Shown here in pieces: positions 33,312-40,899 of a stretch of DNA of 64,000 bases. The translations under genes and the position numbers were made by a program. Each line of letters begins with the position of its first letter. The stretch's first letter is position 1. The stretch is from contig JANYKS010000007.1 of NCBI GenBank assembly GCA_025358125.1, positions 62,001-126,000 on the forward strand, in the 5' to 3' direction. Source of the stretch: Actinomycetes bacterium (GTDB lineage: Bacteria; Actinomycetota; Acidimicrobiia; Acidimicrobiales; Ilumatobacteraceae). The notes beneath the pieces are model-generated. The model had not been told where the DNA came from. It did not search any database and was given only the letters and a program-made list of their open reading frames with translations.

Positions 33312-34115
33312 GTGGACATCAAGGAAGCGGCACATCGTGCCGCTGCACAGCCCGGCGCCGACACGACCGTGCGCCGTCGCATTCTCGCAGCAGGCCTGTC
33401 CGGCGCAGCACTGTCGCTGCTGCCCTGGCTCGGAGGCCGTTCAGGGGCCGGTGCCGCTGGACAGTCCACCACGGCCACGTCGAACGCCTTGGGCACGCCC
33501 GGCACCTCGGGCGATGCGACTGGCGGCACGACGGGCGGTGCGACCGGCGTCCCGACGGGCGGTGCTACCGGCGCCACGACCGGCGGTACGACTGCTTCCT
33601 CCGACGCGGCAACGACCGCGACCGCCCCACCCAAGCGACCGACGCCGGAAGATATGGAACTGTTGAAGTTCGCGCAGCAGATGGAACTCACGATCCGAAA
33701 TCTGTACGACGTAGCGATCAACGCAAAACTGTTCAGCGACCTCGACGGCGAGACCGTGAAAGCCATCCGCGAGGCGCACGAGGGCTACGAGCAGGCGATC
33801 TCGGGTCTCATCGGCAGGTTCGCCCCGAATTCTCAGGTCGACAAGCTGTACGAAGCGATGAAAGCCGACTTCAGCGGCGATGCGAAGAAGGTTGCGGCAA
33901 AGGCTGCCGCGCTCGAGGACACCGCGGTCGCCACGCACACCGACATCGTCGGCAAGCTCATCGGCATCGACGCGGCGGCGCTGATCGCCTCGATGCTCGT
34001 GGTCGAGGCCCGCCATGCATCCGTGCTCCGCCACATCGGCGGGGCGACCAAACTCGCCGATCAACTCGTCAACGATGGCTCAGCGCTGTCGCCCTCCGAC
34101 TACCCCGTGAAGTGA
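33312..34115 (+). CDS. Tat-exported ferritin-like protein
   Basis: This is a 267-aa protein. A twin-arginine type signal (RRRILAAGLSGAALSLLPW) is followed by a Gly/Thr/Ala linker with imprecise GGAT/GGTT repeats (about residues 50-105). A ferritin-like helical domain (about 112-267) follows, with FAQQMELTIRNLYD, EAHEGYEQAI and VVEARHASVLRHI carrying E...ExxH-like residues. The family resembles DUF4439. The GTG is preceded by GAAAGGAC. It pairs with the next gene, another Tat ferritin-like protein, 5 bp downstream. Function outside the cell is unknown; metal storage or oxidase activity is possible. Confidence 0.78.
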   Translation: MDIKEAAHRAAAQPGADTTVRRRILAAGLSGAALSLLPWLGGRSGAGAAGQSTTATSNALGTPGTSGDATGGTTGGATGVPTGGATGATTGGTTASSDAATTATAPPKRPTPEDMELLKFAQQMELTIRNLYDVAINAKLFSDLDGETVKAIREAHEGYEQAISGLIGRFAPNSQVDKLYEAMKADFSGDAKKVAAKAAALEDTAVATHTDIVGKLIGIDAAALIASMLVVEARHASVLRHIGGATKLADQLVNDGSALSPSDYPVK

Positions 34116-34120
34116 CTGAG

Positions 34121-35092
34121 ATGAACCAGCCCCAATCCCCAGACATCTCGCTCGCCGACGAGCCGATGAGCCGCCGTGGAATCCTCCGCACCGGTGGTAT
34201 GACCATCGCATTCGGCGCGTTGATGGCAGCGTGCGTCGCCGACGTCACCGACAAAAAACCCGGTCGTGTCGGTGAGGCTCCTTCTCCAACGGCTCTCCCT
34301 GAGGCCGTCGTCAACGACGGCGTGTTGTTCCGCACCGCCACGTCGATGCATTACAGCTTCATCGACGCCTTCGGTATCGCGACCAAGCTCGGCCAGCTGA
34401 AGCCCGACCAGGCCGCCTTGGTCGAAGCATTCACCGCGGCCCATCGTGACGCGATCAAATCGATGCAGGAACAGAGCAAGGCAGCCGGCGCGAAACCGTG
34501 GACGTGTGCGAACCCCCGCTTCGACCGGGTCGTTCTCGGCCCGATCAGGGACCGCTTCACGGGCCGCCCCAAGATCGGCAACGAAGAGGTCGACGTCGCC
34601 AAGAGCGACAACCCCAACCGCGATGCCATGGCGCTGATCTACGCGATCGAGAATCTCGCAACCGCGATGCACCAGTCGCTCGTTCCGCAATTCTCCAAGC
34701 CCGAGTACCGGGCGGATTCGATGTTCCTCGGCCAAGCAGCGGCGCGTCGTTCGGCCGTCGTGGCGATATCGATCAACCCTGAGAACCTCGTCAACAAGGC
34801 CGCGTTGCGCAACGCCAACCTCGATCTGGCAACGACCACGACCGCAGCTGCGACGACAACCACGCAGAACATCGCCAAGGCCGCAGGGGTTACGGCGACA
34901 ACCGTCGCGGCCGTGACGGACCCGCAGCAGTATTACGCGATCCCGAGTCAGTTCGGTACGCTGTCGGCGGTGCAATTGGCGGTCGGCGCCCCGAGTTCGG
35001 GCACCCAGTTCACGATCAACATCGAGACGCCGAGCCTCAACTCGTTCATCTACGACTATCAGTCCGACGCCGACTGCGTCGGACTGAAGTAG
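34121..35092 (+). CDS. Tat-exported ferritin-like lipoprotein
   Basis: This is a 323-aa protein. Arg18-Arg19 begin a Tat signal that ends in a lipobox LMAAC with Cys38, so the mature protein is probably a lipoprotein. The mature part is helical with FRTATSMHYSFIDAFG, VEAFTAAHRDAI and IENLATAMHQSLV, in keeping with a ferritin-like fold, plus a Thr/Ala-rich insert near residues 235-265. The C-terminus with SGTQFTINIETPS looks beta-rich. It is coupled to the preceding ferritin-like gene and probably forms a complex with it. Confidence 0.75.
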   Translation: MNQPQSPDISLADEPMSRRGILRTGGMTIAFGALMAACVADVTDKKPGRVGEAPSPTALPEAVVNDGVLFRTATSMHYSFIDAFGIATKLGQLKPDQAALVEAFTAAHRDAIKSMQEQSKAAGAKPWTCANPRFDRVVLGPIRDRFTGRPKIGNEEVDVAKSDNPNRDAMALIYAIENLATAMHQSLVPQFSKPEYRADSMFLGQAAARRSAVVAISINPENLVNKAALRNANLDLATTTTAAATTTTQNIAKAAGVTATTVAAVTDPQQYYAIPSQFGTLSAVQLAVGAPSSGTQFTINIETPSLNSFIYDYQSDADCVGLK

Positions 35093-35096
35093 GGCC

Positions 35097-35102
35097 TATA
35101 CT
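35097..35102 (+). promoter_or_regulatory. rnpB -10 TATACT
   Basis: TATACT lies 7-8 nt before the predicted 5' end of RNase P RNA and only 4 bp past the preceding stop codon. It is the strongest -10 match seen in the window, as expected for a stable RNA. Confidence 0.65.
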
Positions 35103-35109
35103 CCGGTTG

Positions 35110-35484
35110 ACGACGAGCGGGCCGGGTGACCGCGGCGTCACATCCACCCTTTCGGGTTGGTGTGAGTCGAGGAAAGTCGGGACTCCGCAGAGCAGAATGC
35201 TGGCGCGAGCCAGGTGGGGGCGACCTCACGGACAGTGCAACAGAGAGAGACCGCCGATGGATCGGGCAGCCGATAACAGGTAAGGGTGCAACGGTGCGGT
35301 AAGAGCGCACCAGCGTGTCAGGTGACTGGCACGGCTCGGTAAACCCCATTCGGAGCAAGGCCGAGCAGAGGGGATGGGCGGCTCGTCTATCCTTAGGGAT
35401 ACCCCTCGGGTAGGCCGCACAGATGGATGGTCACCGCGCAACGCAAGTTGCGCACAGAATCCCGCTTATAGGCCCGCTCGCCGT
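35110..35484 (+). ncRNA. rnpB: RNase P RNA, class A
   Basis: This is the catalytic RNA of RNase P, which matures tRNA 5' ends. The conserved 5' core GAGGAAAGTCGGGACTCCGCAGAG begins near 35169 (shown only in part as GAGGAAAGTCGGGACTCC), and the conserved 3' core ACAGAATCCCGCTTATAGG ends near 35472. P1 is formed by GACGAGCGGGCC near 35112 pairing with GGCCCGCTCG at 35471-35480. Internal class A elements are also seen (GAACAG-like CAACAGAGAG, GGTAAACCCC, GGATGGGCGGCTCG). End points are accurate to a few bases. It is preceded by TATACT. Confidence 0.95.
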
Positions 35485-35675
35485 CACCATAGAGTCTGAC
35501 CAGCGATAATGCCCGATTCAGGCGGTCATTCTGAGCCGGCCGGGTACGTGTCGATCGGACACGCCATACAGTTTTCCCAACGGGCTCACGGCGCGGCGGG
35601 TGGTACCGCATCGTCGATCGGCGCCAAATGAGCGTCGCCCGACGACGTTTTCCTTTCCGGGATCCGGGGCGACGT

Positions 35676-36224
35676 CTACGCCGGCGTCCACACCCCGCAT
35701 TTGTCGGTGGCGTGGAACCCGGCGTCACCTGGACTGATGGTCACGTATACGGGACCGGCGCTGCCCACAAAGTCATTGGCAATGATCGAAGAGGACTCGC
35801 CGTCGAACGACCTTAGACGTTCCCAATAACACCCCGAGCCCGCGTTCGCCGCATAGGTTCCGCTCGCGATGTGCGCGCCCACAACGTGTGCGCCCGGAAC
35901 GATCGAACTCGCTGGCGTGCTCGGGGCGGTGTAGGACTTGAACGTCCCGCACGCAGCTGTGAACTTGAACGCTGTGTCCGTCGCGTTGACATCGACAATG
36001 ACCCGACCGGCGAAGCCTTGGAAGTCGTTGGCCAAGATCTCAGCCAATGTCCCGCCCAGACCGCTGAGCCGCTCCCAATAACACCCTGACACCGCATTCG
36101 CAGCGACATACCTGCCGGGCGGAATAGCGCGCTCGACGACTATTTCGCGAAGCCTTCGGTGGTGCCCTTGGCCGATGACGCTGACAGCGGAGTCCGCCGC
36201 AGTCGGTGTCGTGCGACCGATCAT
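35676..36224 (-). CDS. Two-copy GCYWERL secreted-type domain, probably 5'-damaged
   Basis: This is a 182-aa reading frame with two copies of an actinobacterial extracellular domain. Each runs from a PGxY or SGTYAA motif through GCYWERL and ANDF to a second Cys (AACGTF, DKCGVW), so each probably holds one disulfide. Proteins with this domain normally carry a signal peptide or lipobox. Here the first 35 residues are atypical and an in-frame stop lies 18 nt upstream of the ATG, so the export signal seems lost. Another short frame (ending GTTEGFAK) overlaps the odd N-terminus. It could be a decaying gene. Confidence 0.6.
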   Translation of the reverse strand: MIGRTTPTAADSAVSVIGQGHHRRLREIVVERAIPPGRYVAANAVSGCYWERLSGLGGTLAEILANDFQGFAGRVIVDVNATDTAFKFTAACGTFKSYTAPSTPASSIVPGAHVVGAHIASGTYAANAGSGCYWERLRSFDGESSSIIANDFVGSAGPVYVTISPGDAGFHATDKCGVWTPA

Positions 36225-36467
36225 GAGCAGGCAATGTCAGCCCCTACGAGACGTAGCACGCGCCAACGCGACCGAATGATCCACAGGACTCAGGGAGGAC
36301 TCAGCTCGTCAGGAAACATTGCGAAACTGCGAGAACTAAAAGACGTGAAAGACCTGCTCAGGCCCCCGTCATCGATGCAGCCCTGACCGCCACGCAAGTC
36401 CGAGTATCCGGAATTCCTCGCGGATTGTTGAGCGCCACGCTGGAAGACGGGAAACGCTGGCGCGAAA

Positions 36468-36493
36468 GAGGGCGCCGGCCGACCGGCGCCCTC
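36468..36493 (-). terminator. Perfect GC-rich hairpin, probable terminator
   Basis: GAGGGCGCCGG, loop CCGA, CCGGCGCCCTC: an 11-bp perfect stem with a 4-nt loop. On the minus strand it is followed by TTTCGCG, on the plus strand by TCCGCAAAA. The minus orientation fits termination downstream of the histidine-phosphatase gene. Confidence 0.65.
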
Positions 36494-36588
36494 TCCGCAA
36501 AACCCTGCGGCTCGGCATCAATTCACAAGCCTTCACGGTTGATGTTCGATGTTGTACCCATCGTCAGCGACAATCAAACGCGCCGATC

Positions 36589-36732
36589 TCAGCTGGTGAC
36601 GCTCGTCGGAGTCGTGTCGACCGTGCTGGTGTCGGTCCCAGTCGCGTCTCCAGCGGCAGGCCCGACGGCCGTACCCGCGATTTCGACCCGTGAAACCACG
36701 GGACCGGAGCCTGGGGTCACTGCCGGCGCCAC
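36589..36732 (-). CDS. Possible 47-aa Thr/Val/Gly-rich peptide
   Basis: A GTG-started frame just after the histidine-phosphatase stop encodes a peptide rich in Thr, Val, Gly, Ala and Pro (for example GPVVSRVEIAGTAVGP) ending TPTSVTS. The codon choice is GC3-rich as in real genes here. It has no hydrophobic signal and no known family. It may be the remnant of the Thr-rich tail of a lost secreted protein, or chance. A strong hairpin lies about 100 bp downstream on the same strand. Confidence 0.25.
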   Translation of the reverse strand: MAPAVTPGSGPVVSRVEIAGTAVGPAAGDATGTDTSTVDTTPTSVTS

Positions 36733-36748
36733 CGTACCCCGTGATCGC

Positions 36749-37318
36749 TCAGCGGGTCCACAACACTTCGTTGAATGTCCGCAGAATCGGCCCGTTCGGT
36801 CCGAGACCGATCCGGCACACGGCCGCCTGTTCGAGGAAGCAGCGCCAGCTCATCAAAATGTCACCATCGAGCGCCCACGCGATCGCGGCCTTGATCGGTG
36901 TCACATGGCTGACGACGACGACGGTCTCGCTGCGGGCGAGTTCGAGCGCGTCGGCAGCGGCGGAACGCACACGTTGGTCGAGATGCGCCATCGACTCACC
37001 GTCGGGCAGGGCGAACGCGCGGTCCGTCCGCCATTGAGCCCACAGCTCGGGGGCAACGTCTCCGAGCGGGCGCCCGTCGTAGGTTCCATAGTCGAGCTCG
37101 ATCCATCGATCGTCGATCGTGTACGCCGTGGAGAATGCGGCGGCAGTCTCGCGGGAGCGCAAGAGCGAGCTGGTGATGACGTGATCGACCGGCCCGATCG
37201 CCGTAGCGACATCACGCACCTGGGCCGCGCCGACCTCGTCGAGCGGAAGGTCGAGCCGGCCCTGGAGCAGGCCTGCGGCATTTGCCGAGGTTCGACCATG
37301 ACGGAGCAGGATCAGCAC
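36749..37318 (-). CDS. Histidine phosphatase family protein
   Basis: This is a 189-aa phosphoglycerate-mutase-like phosphatase. It has the catalytic LLRHGRTSAN (His near residue 7), SSLLRSRETA, Glu in ELDYGTYDGR and the second catalytic His in VVSHVTPIKAA. It is probably a broad phosphatase rather than a glycolytic mutase, since the insert regions of the mutases are missing. It is followed 23 bp upstream on the same strand by a membrane protein gene. Confidence 0.86.
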   Translation of the reverse strand: MLILLRHGRTSANAAGLLQGRLDLPLDEVGAAQVRDVATAIGPVDHVITSSLLRSRETAAAFSTAYTIDDRWIELDYGTYDGRPLGDVAPELWAQWRTDRAFALPDGESMAHLDQRVRSAAADALELARSETVVVVSHVTPIKAAIAWALDGDILMSWRCFLEQAAVCRIGLGPNGPILRTFNEVLWTR

Positions 37319-37341
37319 GAGCCCAGTGAATCACACTCGGA

Positions 37342-37824
37342 CTACCGGTCCACCGGCTGCAAATGGCCGGACCGCAGCAAGTCGTGACGGCGGGCCCGCG
37401 AGCGCAGCCCGAACGTGCGCCAGACCCACACCAGCAACACCAAGCCGAGCAGCTCGAACGGAATGTCGAGCCAGCCGCGGGCGACACTCGGCAACGGATC
37501 GTCGCGGAAGTGGAGACCACCGATCGGCCACCAGAACACGCGCGTGTTGGAGAACGCTCCGTCGAAGACGAGGTGCAGCATCATCCCGATCGGAACGGCG
37601 AGTACGCGCTTGCGCCACGATTTGCGACCGGCGCTGGCGACGACGACCAGCAGCAGCGCACTGATGCTCGCCGCCAGACTGTGGAACGCCCGCGCTCCAC
37701 CGAACCAGATATCGATCACGTCCGGCAGGATCGCCCCCACGCACAGCAGCCTGTAGTCGAATCGCGGGTCGCGGAACACGAACCAGACCGACACGATCGC
37801 GGTGCCGAAGAACCAGAGCAACAC
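37342..37824 (-). CDS. DUF457/YdjM-like membrane hydrolase candidate
   Basis: This is a 160-aa protein with about four hydrophobic segments. Conserved polar residues within or beside helices (GAILPDVIDI, RAFHSLAAS, MMLHLVFDGAF) recall the membrane-bound metal-dependent hydrolase family DUF457/YdjM, where His and Asp are proposed metal ligands. The GTG start lies 4 bp after the zinc-ribbon gene stop, so it is translated behind it. Confidence 0.68.
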   Translation of the reverse strand: MLLWFFGTAIVSVWFVFRDPRFDYRLLCVGAILPDVIDIWFGGARAFHSLAASISALLLVVVASAGRKSWRKRVLAVPIGMMLHLVFDGAFSNTRVFWWPIGGLHFRDDPLPSVARGWLDIPFELLGLVLLVWVWRTFGLRSRARRHDLLRSGHLQPVDR

Positions 37825-37828
37825 GGTG

Positions 37829-38533
37829 CTATCGCACCAACAACCGACCGCAGTTCGGGCACTCCGCAAGCTCGTCATCCGGCAGCCGCTTGATCGTGTC
37901 GACTTCTCCACGGGACAGATCGAGGTGGCATCCCTCGCAGCGCAATCCGTTCAACTTGGCGATGGCCACGCCGTTGTGCTGGCCGCGCATCGCGTCGTAG
38001 GTCGCGAGCATCGCCGACTCGAGACGGGCGCGCAGCGCATCGTTAGCCGCGATCAGCTCGGCCAGTTCGGCCTCGCTCGCTGCCCGCGCCGTCGCCGCCG
38101 CTGCCGCCGCCGCCGCTGCGCCCGTGCGCAGCAGATCCTCGACCTCGGCGTGCTCGGTGAGCCCGGCCTCGGCCTGTGCCAAGCCGTCCATCGCCTCGAG
38201 TTCGTCATCGTCGAGCGCCGCCCTCTGTGCGTTCAGCCGTGCGATCTCGTGCATCAGCGCCTCCGCCTCGCGAGGCACGATGACCGTCTTGAGTTGCCTC
38301 TCCAGGCGATCGCGGTGGGTCGAAATCTCCTCGTTCGAGCGCTCTGACACGCTGATCGCGGCATCGAAGCCAGCGATCTCGCCGGCCAACTCCGTCGCCC
38401 TGCGCTCCCATGCGCTCACTTCGCCGGCCGCCGCAGCCGCCGCAACGGCCTCGGGCAGTCGCGGCATCCGATGACGGAGGAGGTCGATCGCGGTATCGGT
38501 CAGCTGCAATTCGAGCAACAATTGGGGGGTCAT
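37829..38533 (-). CDS. Coiled-coil zinc-ribbon protein (DUF164/CT398 family)
   Basis: This is a 234-aa protein. A long Ala/Glu-rich helical hairpin (about residues 1-190) leads to a C-terminal zinc ribbon with CEGC and CPNC. This is the C4-type zinc ribbon family found near RNase H or NIF3-type genes in other actinobacteria. An Ala-only run within the coiled coil (about residues 137-147) is notable. The start codon abuts the stop of the penicillin-binding protein gene. Role unknown; nucleic-acid or membrane-trafficking roles have been suggested for relatives. Confidence 0.84.
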   Translation of the reverse strand: MTPQLLLELQLTDTAIDLLRHRMPRLPEAVAAAAAAGEVSAWERRATELAGEIAGFDAAISVSERSNEEISTHRDRLERQLKTVIVPREAEALMHEIARLNAQRAALDDDELEAMDGLAQAEAGLTEHAEVEDLLRTGAAAAAAAAATARAASEAELAELIAANDALRARLESAMLATYDAMRGQHNGVAIAKLNGLRCEGCHLDLSRGEVDTIKRLPDDELAECPNCGRLLVR

Positions 38534-40813
38534 CTACTTACCACTGATGGTTGCGCCTGCGAGTCCACGCGTACAGTCATACACCACGAAGGCACTTGGA
38601 TCGACGGTCGGTATGGGTGCGTGCGGGTCGAGGATGTCTGGTGCGATCGTCGTCCCGCTGTCCACCGGTTTGATCACCGGAGGCGGCACAGTCACTGCAA
38701 CGACCGGTGTGGTGACTCCGGTGCCAGTCGGATCCGTCACCGGCGGCGCAGAAGCAGCAGTCGTCGTCGACGCATTCGGATTGGTGATGGTCCCGCTGAC
38801 GAGCTTGCCGAGACACTCTTGGCCGGGCAGGTACAACCGGGCCGGCTTGCGAGCGAGCGCGGGCGGAGCCGGCCAGTCCTGGAACGGAGTTCCGTCGAGC
38901 GCCGCGTCGGTGTACAGCTTCCAGATCTTTTCTGGATAGGTGCCGCCCTGCACTTTGCGAACACCGTCGGCGATGAACTCGGGGACGTCGACCATCGCGA
39001 TGTAGCCGTTCGGATTACCGACCCACACAGCGGTCGACAACTCCGGAGTCAGCCCGACGAACCACGAGTTCGTGTTGTCCTCCTGAGTCCCTGTCTTGCC
39101 GGCAGCCGGGCGCCCGTTGGCGAGGGGATAGTGCGAACCGGTGCCGTTCTTGATGACACCCTTCAAGACGCCGATCGTGGACAGCGCGACGCCCGGATCG
39201 AGCACCTGCACACCCGGATCCTGATGGGTGTAGAGCCGGGTACCGTCGCCCTTCTCGACGTACTCGACGAGATAGGGGTCGTGGTGCAAACCCTGATTGG
39301 CGATCGTCTGGCCGCCTGATGCCATGTCCAACGGGCTCATCTCGTTCGCGCCGGTCGCGAAGCTGGCGTAGGGCTGGATCGGGTCGACTCCCCCCCGTTG
39401 CGCCTTCGTCTGGCCCGCGAACAGATACGGCGACTTCGCCATCCGGTAGGTGGTGTCGACGACGCGGTGGAGCCCGACGATCTGCGACAGCCGGGCGAAG
39501 GCGCAGTTGATCGATGCCGCTGTCATCACGGCGAGCGTGCTCACCGACTTGCTGACCCCGTTCTTGATCACGAACGGGTTCTTCGGCTCACCGGGGTTCG
39601 GCAGCACACACGGCAAAATGCCGTCGATGACGTCGGTCGGCTGGGCGCCCGCTTCGATCGCAGCGGAGAGGATGAAAAGCTTGATGCTCGACCCCGTCTG
39701 GCGCGGAACCAGGGCCATGTTGATCTCGCTGACATTGCGCTTGAAACCCTTGCCACCGACCATCACCCGCACCGCGCCGGTCGATGTCTCGAGCGACACG
39801 ATGGCGGCGTCGAAGCCCTGCGCCGTGTTCGGCAAGGCGCCTCGCGAGAACTCGGCCGTAGCCTGCAGCACCGGATCGAGCGTGGTGTAGATCTTCAGCC
39901 CGCCGCGCAGGAGGGTACTGCGTCGCTCCTGCGCGTCGGCGCCGAGCAGGCTTGATCTGTTGAGCAGGTAGTCCTGGAGCGCCTCTGTGAAGTAGGTGGG
40001 CGCCCGCACCCGGCCCGGCAGCACCTGGGCGACCTCGGGGATCTGCCAGGTTTTGAACAACTGATCTCGTTCAGGCGGGCTGATCATCCGCTCGGCAACG
40101 AGACGATCGAGTACCTGTGCGAAGCGCGCTCTGGCCCGCTCAGGCTTGTTGAACGGGTCGTAGCCGGACGGCGACCGGATCAGCCCGGCGAGGAACGCCC
40201 CCTGCACGAGCGAGAGATTCTCGACGTTCTCGCCGAAGTACGTCTCGGCTGCTGCCGCCAGCCCATAGGCGTTGTTGCCGAAGAAGATCGTGTTGAGATA
40301 GCGCTCAAGGATCTCGTCTTTGGTCATCGTCTTTTCGAGCATGAGTGCGTAGTGGACCTGGAGCAGCTTGTACCGGCCGTCGCGCGGCAATCCCGCCAGG
40401 AACTCGTTCTTCACGACCTGCTGAGTGATCGTCGATGCACCCTGGCGGGTTGCCCCCGCCGAGAAGTTGGACAGCGTCGCGCGGATCAGGCTGCGGACGT
40501 TGACGCCGTCGTGGACGTAGAACTCCTTGTCCTCCACGGCCAGGACGGCTTTGACGACATCGGGAGGAACCTGGGCGAGCCTGAATGGTTGGACGTTCTC
40601 CTTTTCGAAGATCGCGATCTCGTTGCCGCTGCGGTCGTAGACGTAACTGCGCTGAGCCAACGGTTCGAACGGGGGCAGCACGGTCGGCAATTCCTCGTGC
40701 GAGTTGGCGACGCCCCACATCCGGGGCGCGATCGCCAGAGTGATACCGGCGACGAACAGCGAGCCGGCCAGCACGACACCGGCGAGACGAAAGATCCACG
40801 AGACGCGACGCAC
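38534..40813 (-). CDS. Class A penicillin-binding protein
   Basis: This 759-aa bifunctional peptidoglycan synthase has one N-terminal transmembrane helix (about residues 8-32). A GT51 transglycosylase follows with catalytic Glu in VEDKEFYVHDG, GASTITQQ and EILERYLN. The transpeptidase has all three motifs: SSIK (active Ser), SIN and KTGT. A Thr/Pro-rich extracellular tail ends the protein. GTG at 40813 was preferred over TTG at 40867 because TAACGT lies 10 nt upstream and no motif precedes the TTG. Divergent from the F420 oxidoreductase gene. Confidence 0.92.
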   Translation of the reverse strand: MRRVSWIFRLAGVVLAGSLFVAGITLAIAPRMWGVANSHEELPTVLPPFEPLAQRSYVYDRSGNEIAIFEKENVQPFRLAQVPPDVVKAVLAVEDKEFYVHDGVNVRSLIRATLSNFSAGATRQGASTITQQVVKNEFLAGLPRDGRYKLLQVHYALMLEKTMTKDEILERYLNTIFFGNNAYGLAAAAETYFGENVENLSLVQGAFLAGLIRSPSGYDPFNKPERARARFAQVLDRLVAERMISPPERDQLFKTWQIPEVAQVLPGRVRAPTYFTEALQDYLLNRSSLLGADAQERRSTLLRGGLKIYTTLDPVLQATAEFSRGALPNTAQGFDAAIVSLETSTGAVRVMVGGKGFKRNVSEINMALVPRQTGSSIKLFILSAAIEAGAQPTDVIDGILPCVLPNPGEPKNPFVIKNGVSKSVSTLAVMTAASINCAFARLSQIVGLHRVVDTTYRMAKSPYLFAGQTKAQRGGVDPIQPYASFATGANEMSPLDMASGGQTIANQGLHHDPYLVEYVEKGDGTRLYTHQDPGVQVLDPGVALSTIGVLKGVIKNGTGSHYPLANGRPAAGKTGTQEDNTNSWFVGLTPELSTAVWVGNPNGYIAMVDVPEFIADGVRKVQGGTYPEKIWKLYTDAALDGTPFQDWPAPPALARKPARLYLPGQECLGKLVSGTITNPNASTTTAASAPPVTDPTGTGVTTPVVAVTVPPPVIKPVDSGTTIAPDILDPHAPIPTVDPSAFVVYDCTRGLAGATISGK

Positions 40814-40823
40814 AACGATGGTG

Positions 40824-40829
40824 ACGTTA
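40824..40829 (-). promoter_or_regulatory. Putative -10 TAACGT for PBP gene
   Basis: On the minus strand TAACGT ends 10 nt before the GTG at 40813, leaving a leader of about 3 nt. It supports the shorter start. Confidence 0.4.
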
Positions 40830-40887
40830 GTTGCCGGCCGGCCCGTCGGGACGTCGCGTCGACGCAAGGCCCGAAATCGGCAGCGGA

Positions 40888-40893
40888 TAGTGT
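40888..40893 (+). promoter_or_regulatory. -10 hexamer TAGTGT, leaderless
   Basis: TAGTGT ends 6 nt before the ATG at 40900 and has the same hexamer as the pfkA promoter. It predicts a leaderless mRNA. Confidence 0.55.
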
Positions 40894-40899
40894 GCGCCC

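Larger units (their letters stand above)
36225..36748. other. 524-bp region with hairpin and short frames only
   Basis: No full-size gene is supported. It contains a perfect 11-bp-stem hairpin (36468-36493), a weak minus-strand 47-codon frame (36589-36732) and a weak plus-strand 36-codon frame (36276-36386). Base composition is lower in GC than the flanks between about 36230 and 36460, with stretches of poor coding character. It looks like eroded DNA between rnpB and the phosphatase gene. Confidence 0.6.

Noticed and set aside
35393-35728. Minus-strand 111-codon frame across rnpB
   Set aside because: It covers the 3' half of the RNase P RNA in antisense; the RNA structure accounts for the conservation.
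36276-36386. 36-codon plus-strand frame with a stretch like a SHOCT motif (NIAKLRELKDV)
   Set aside because: Similarity is short, the typical downstream half of SHOCT is absent, and no promoter or ribosome site is evident. Possibly a relic, not counted as a gene.
36425-37387. 320-codon plus-strand frame opposite the histidine phosphatase
   Set aside because: It is antisense to a gene with complete catalytic motifs, and the upstream part crosses the terminator hairpin. No family signal is seen.
40813-40867. TTG start giving an 18-residue longer penicillin-binding protein
   Set aside because: The extra residues are not family-like, no promoter lies upstream of the TTG within the short divergent gap, and TAACGT fits the GTG start.
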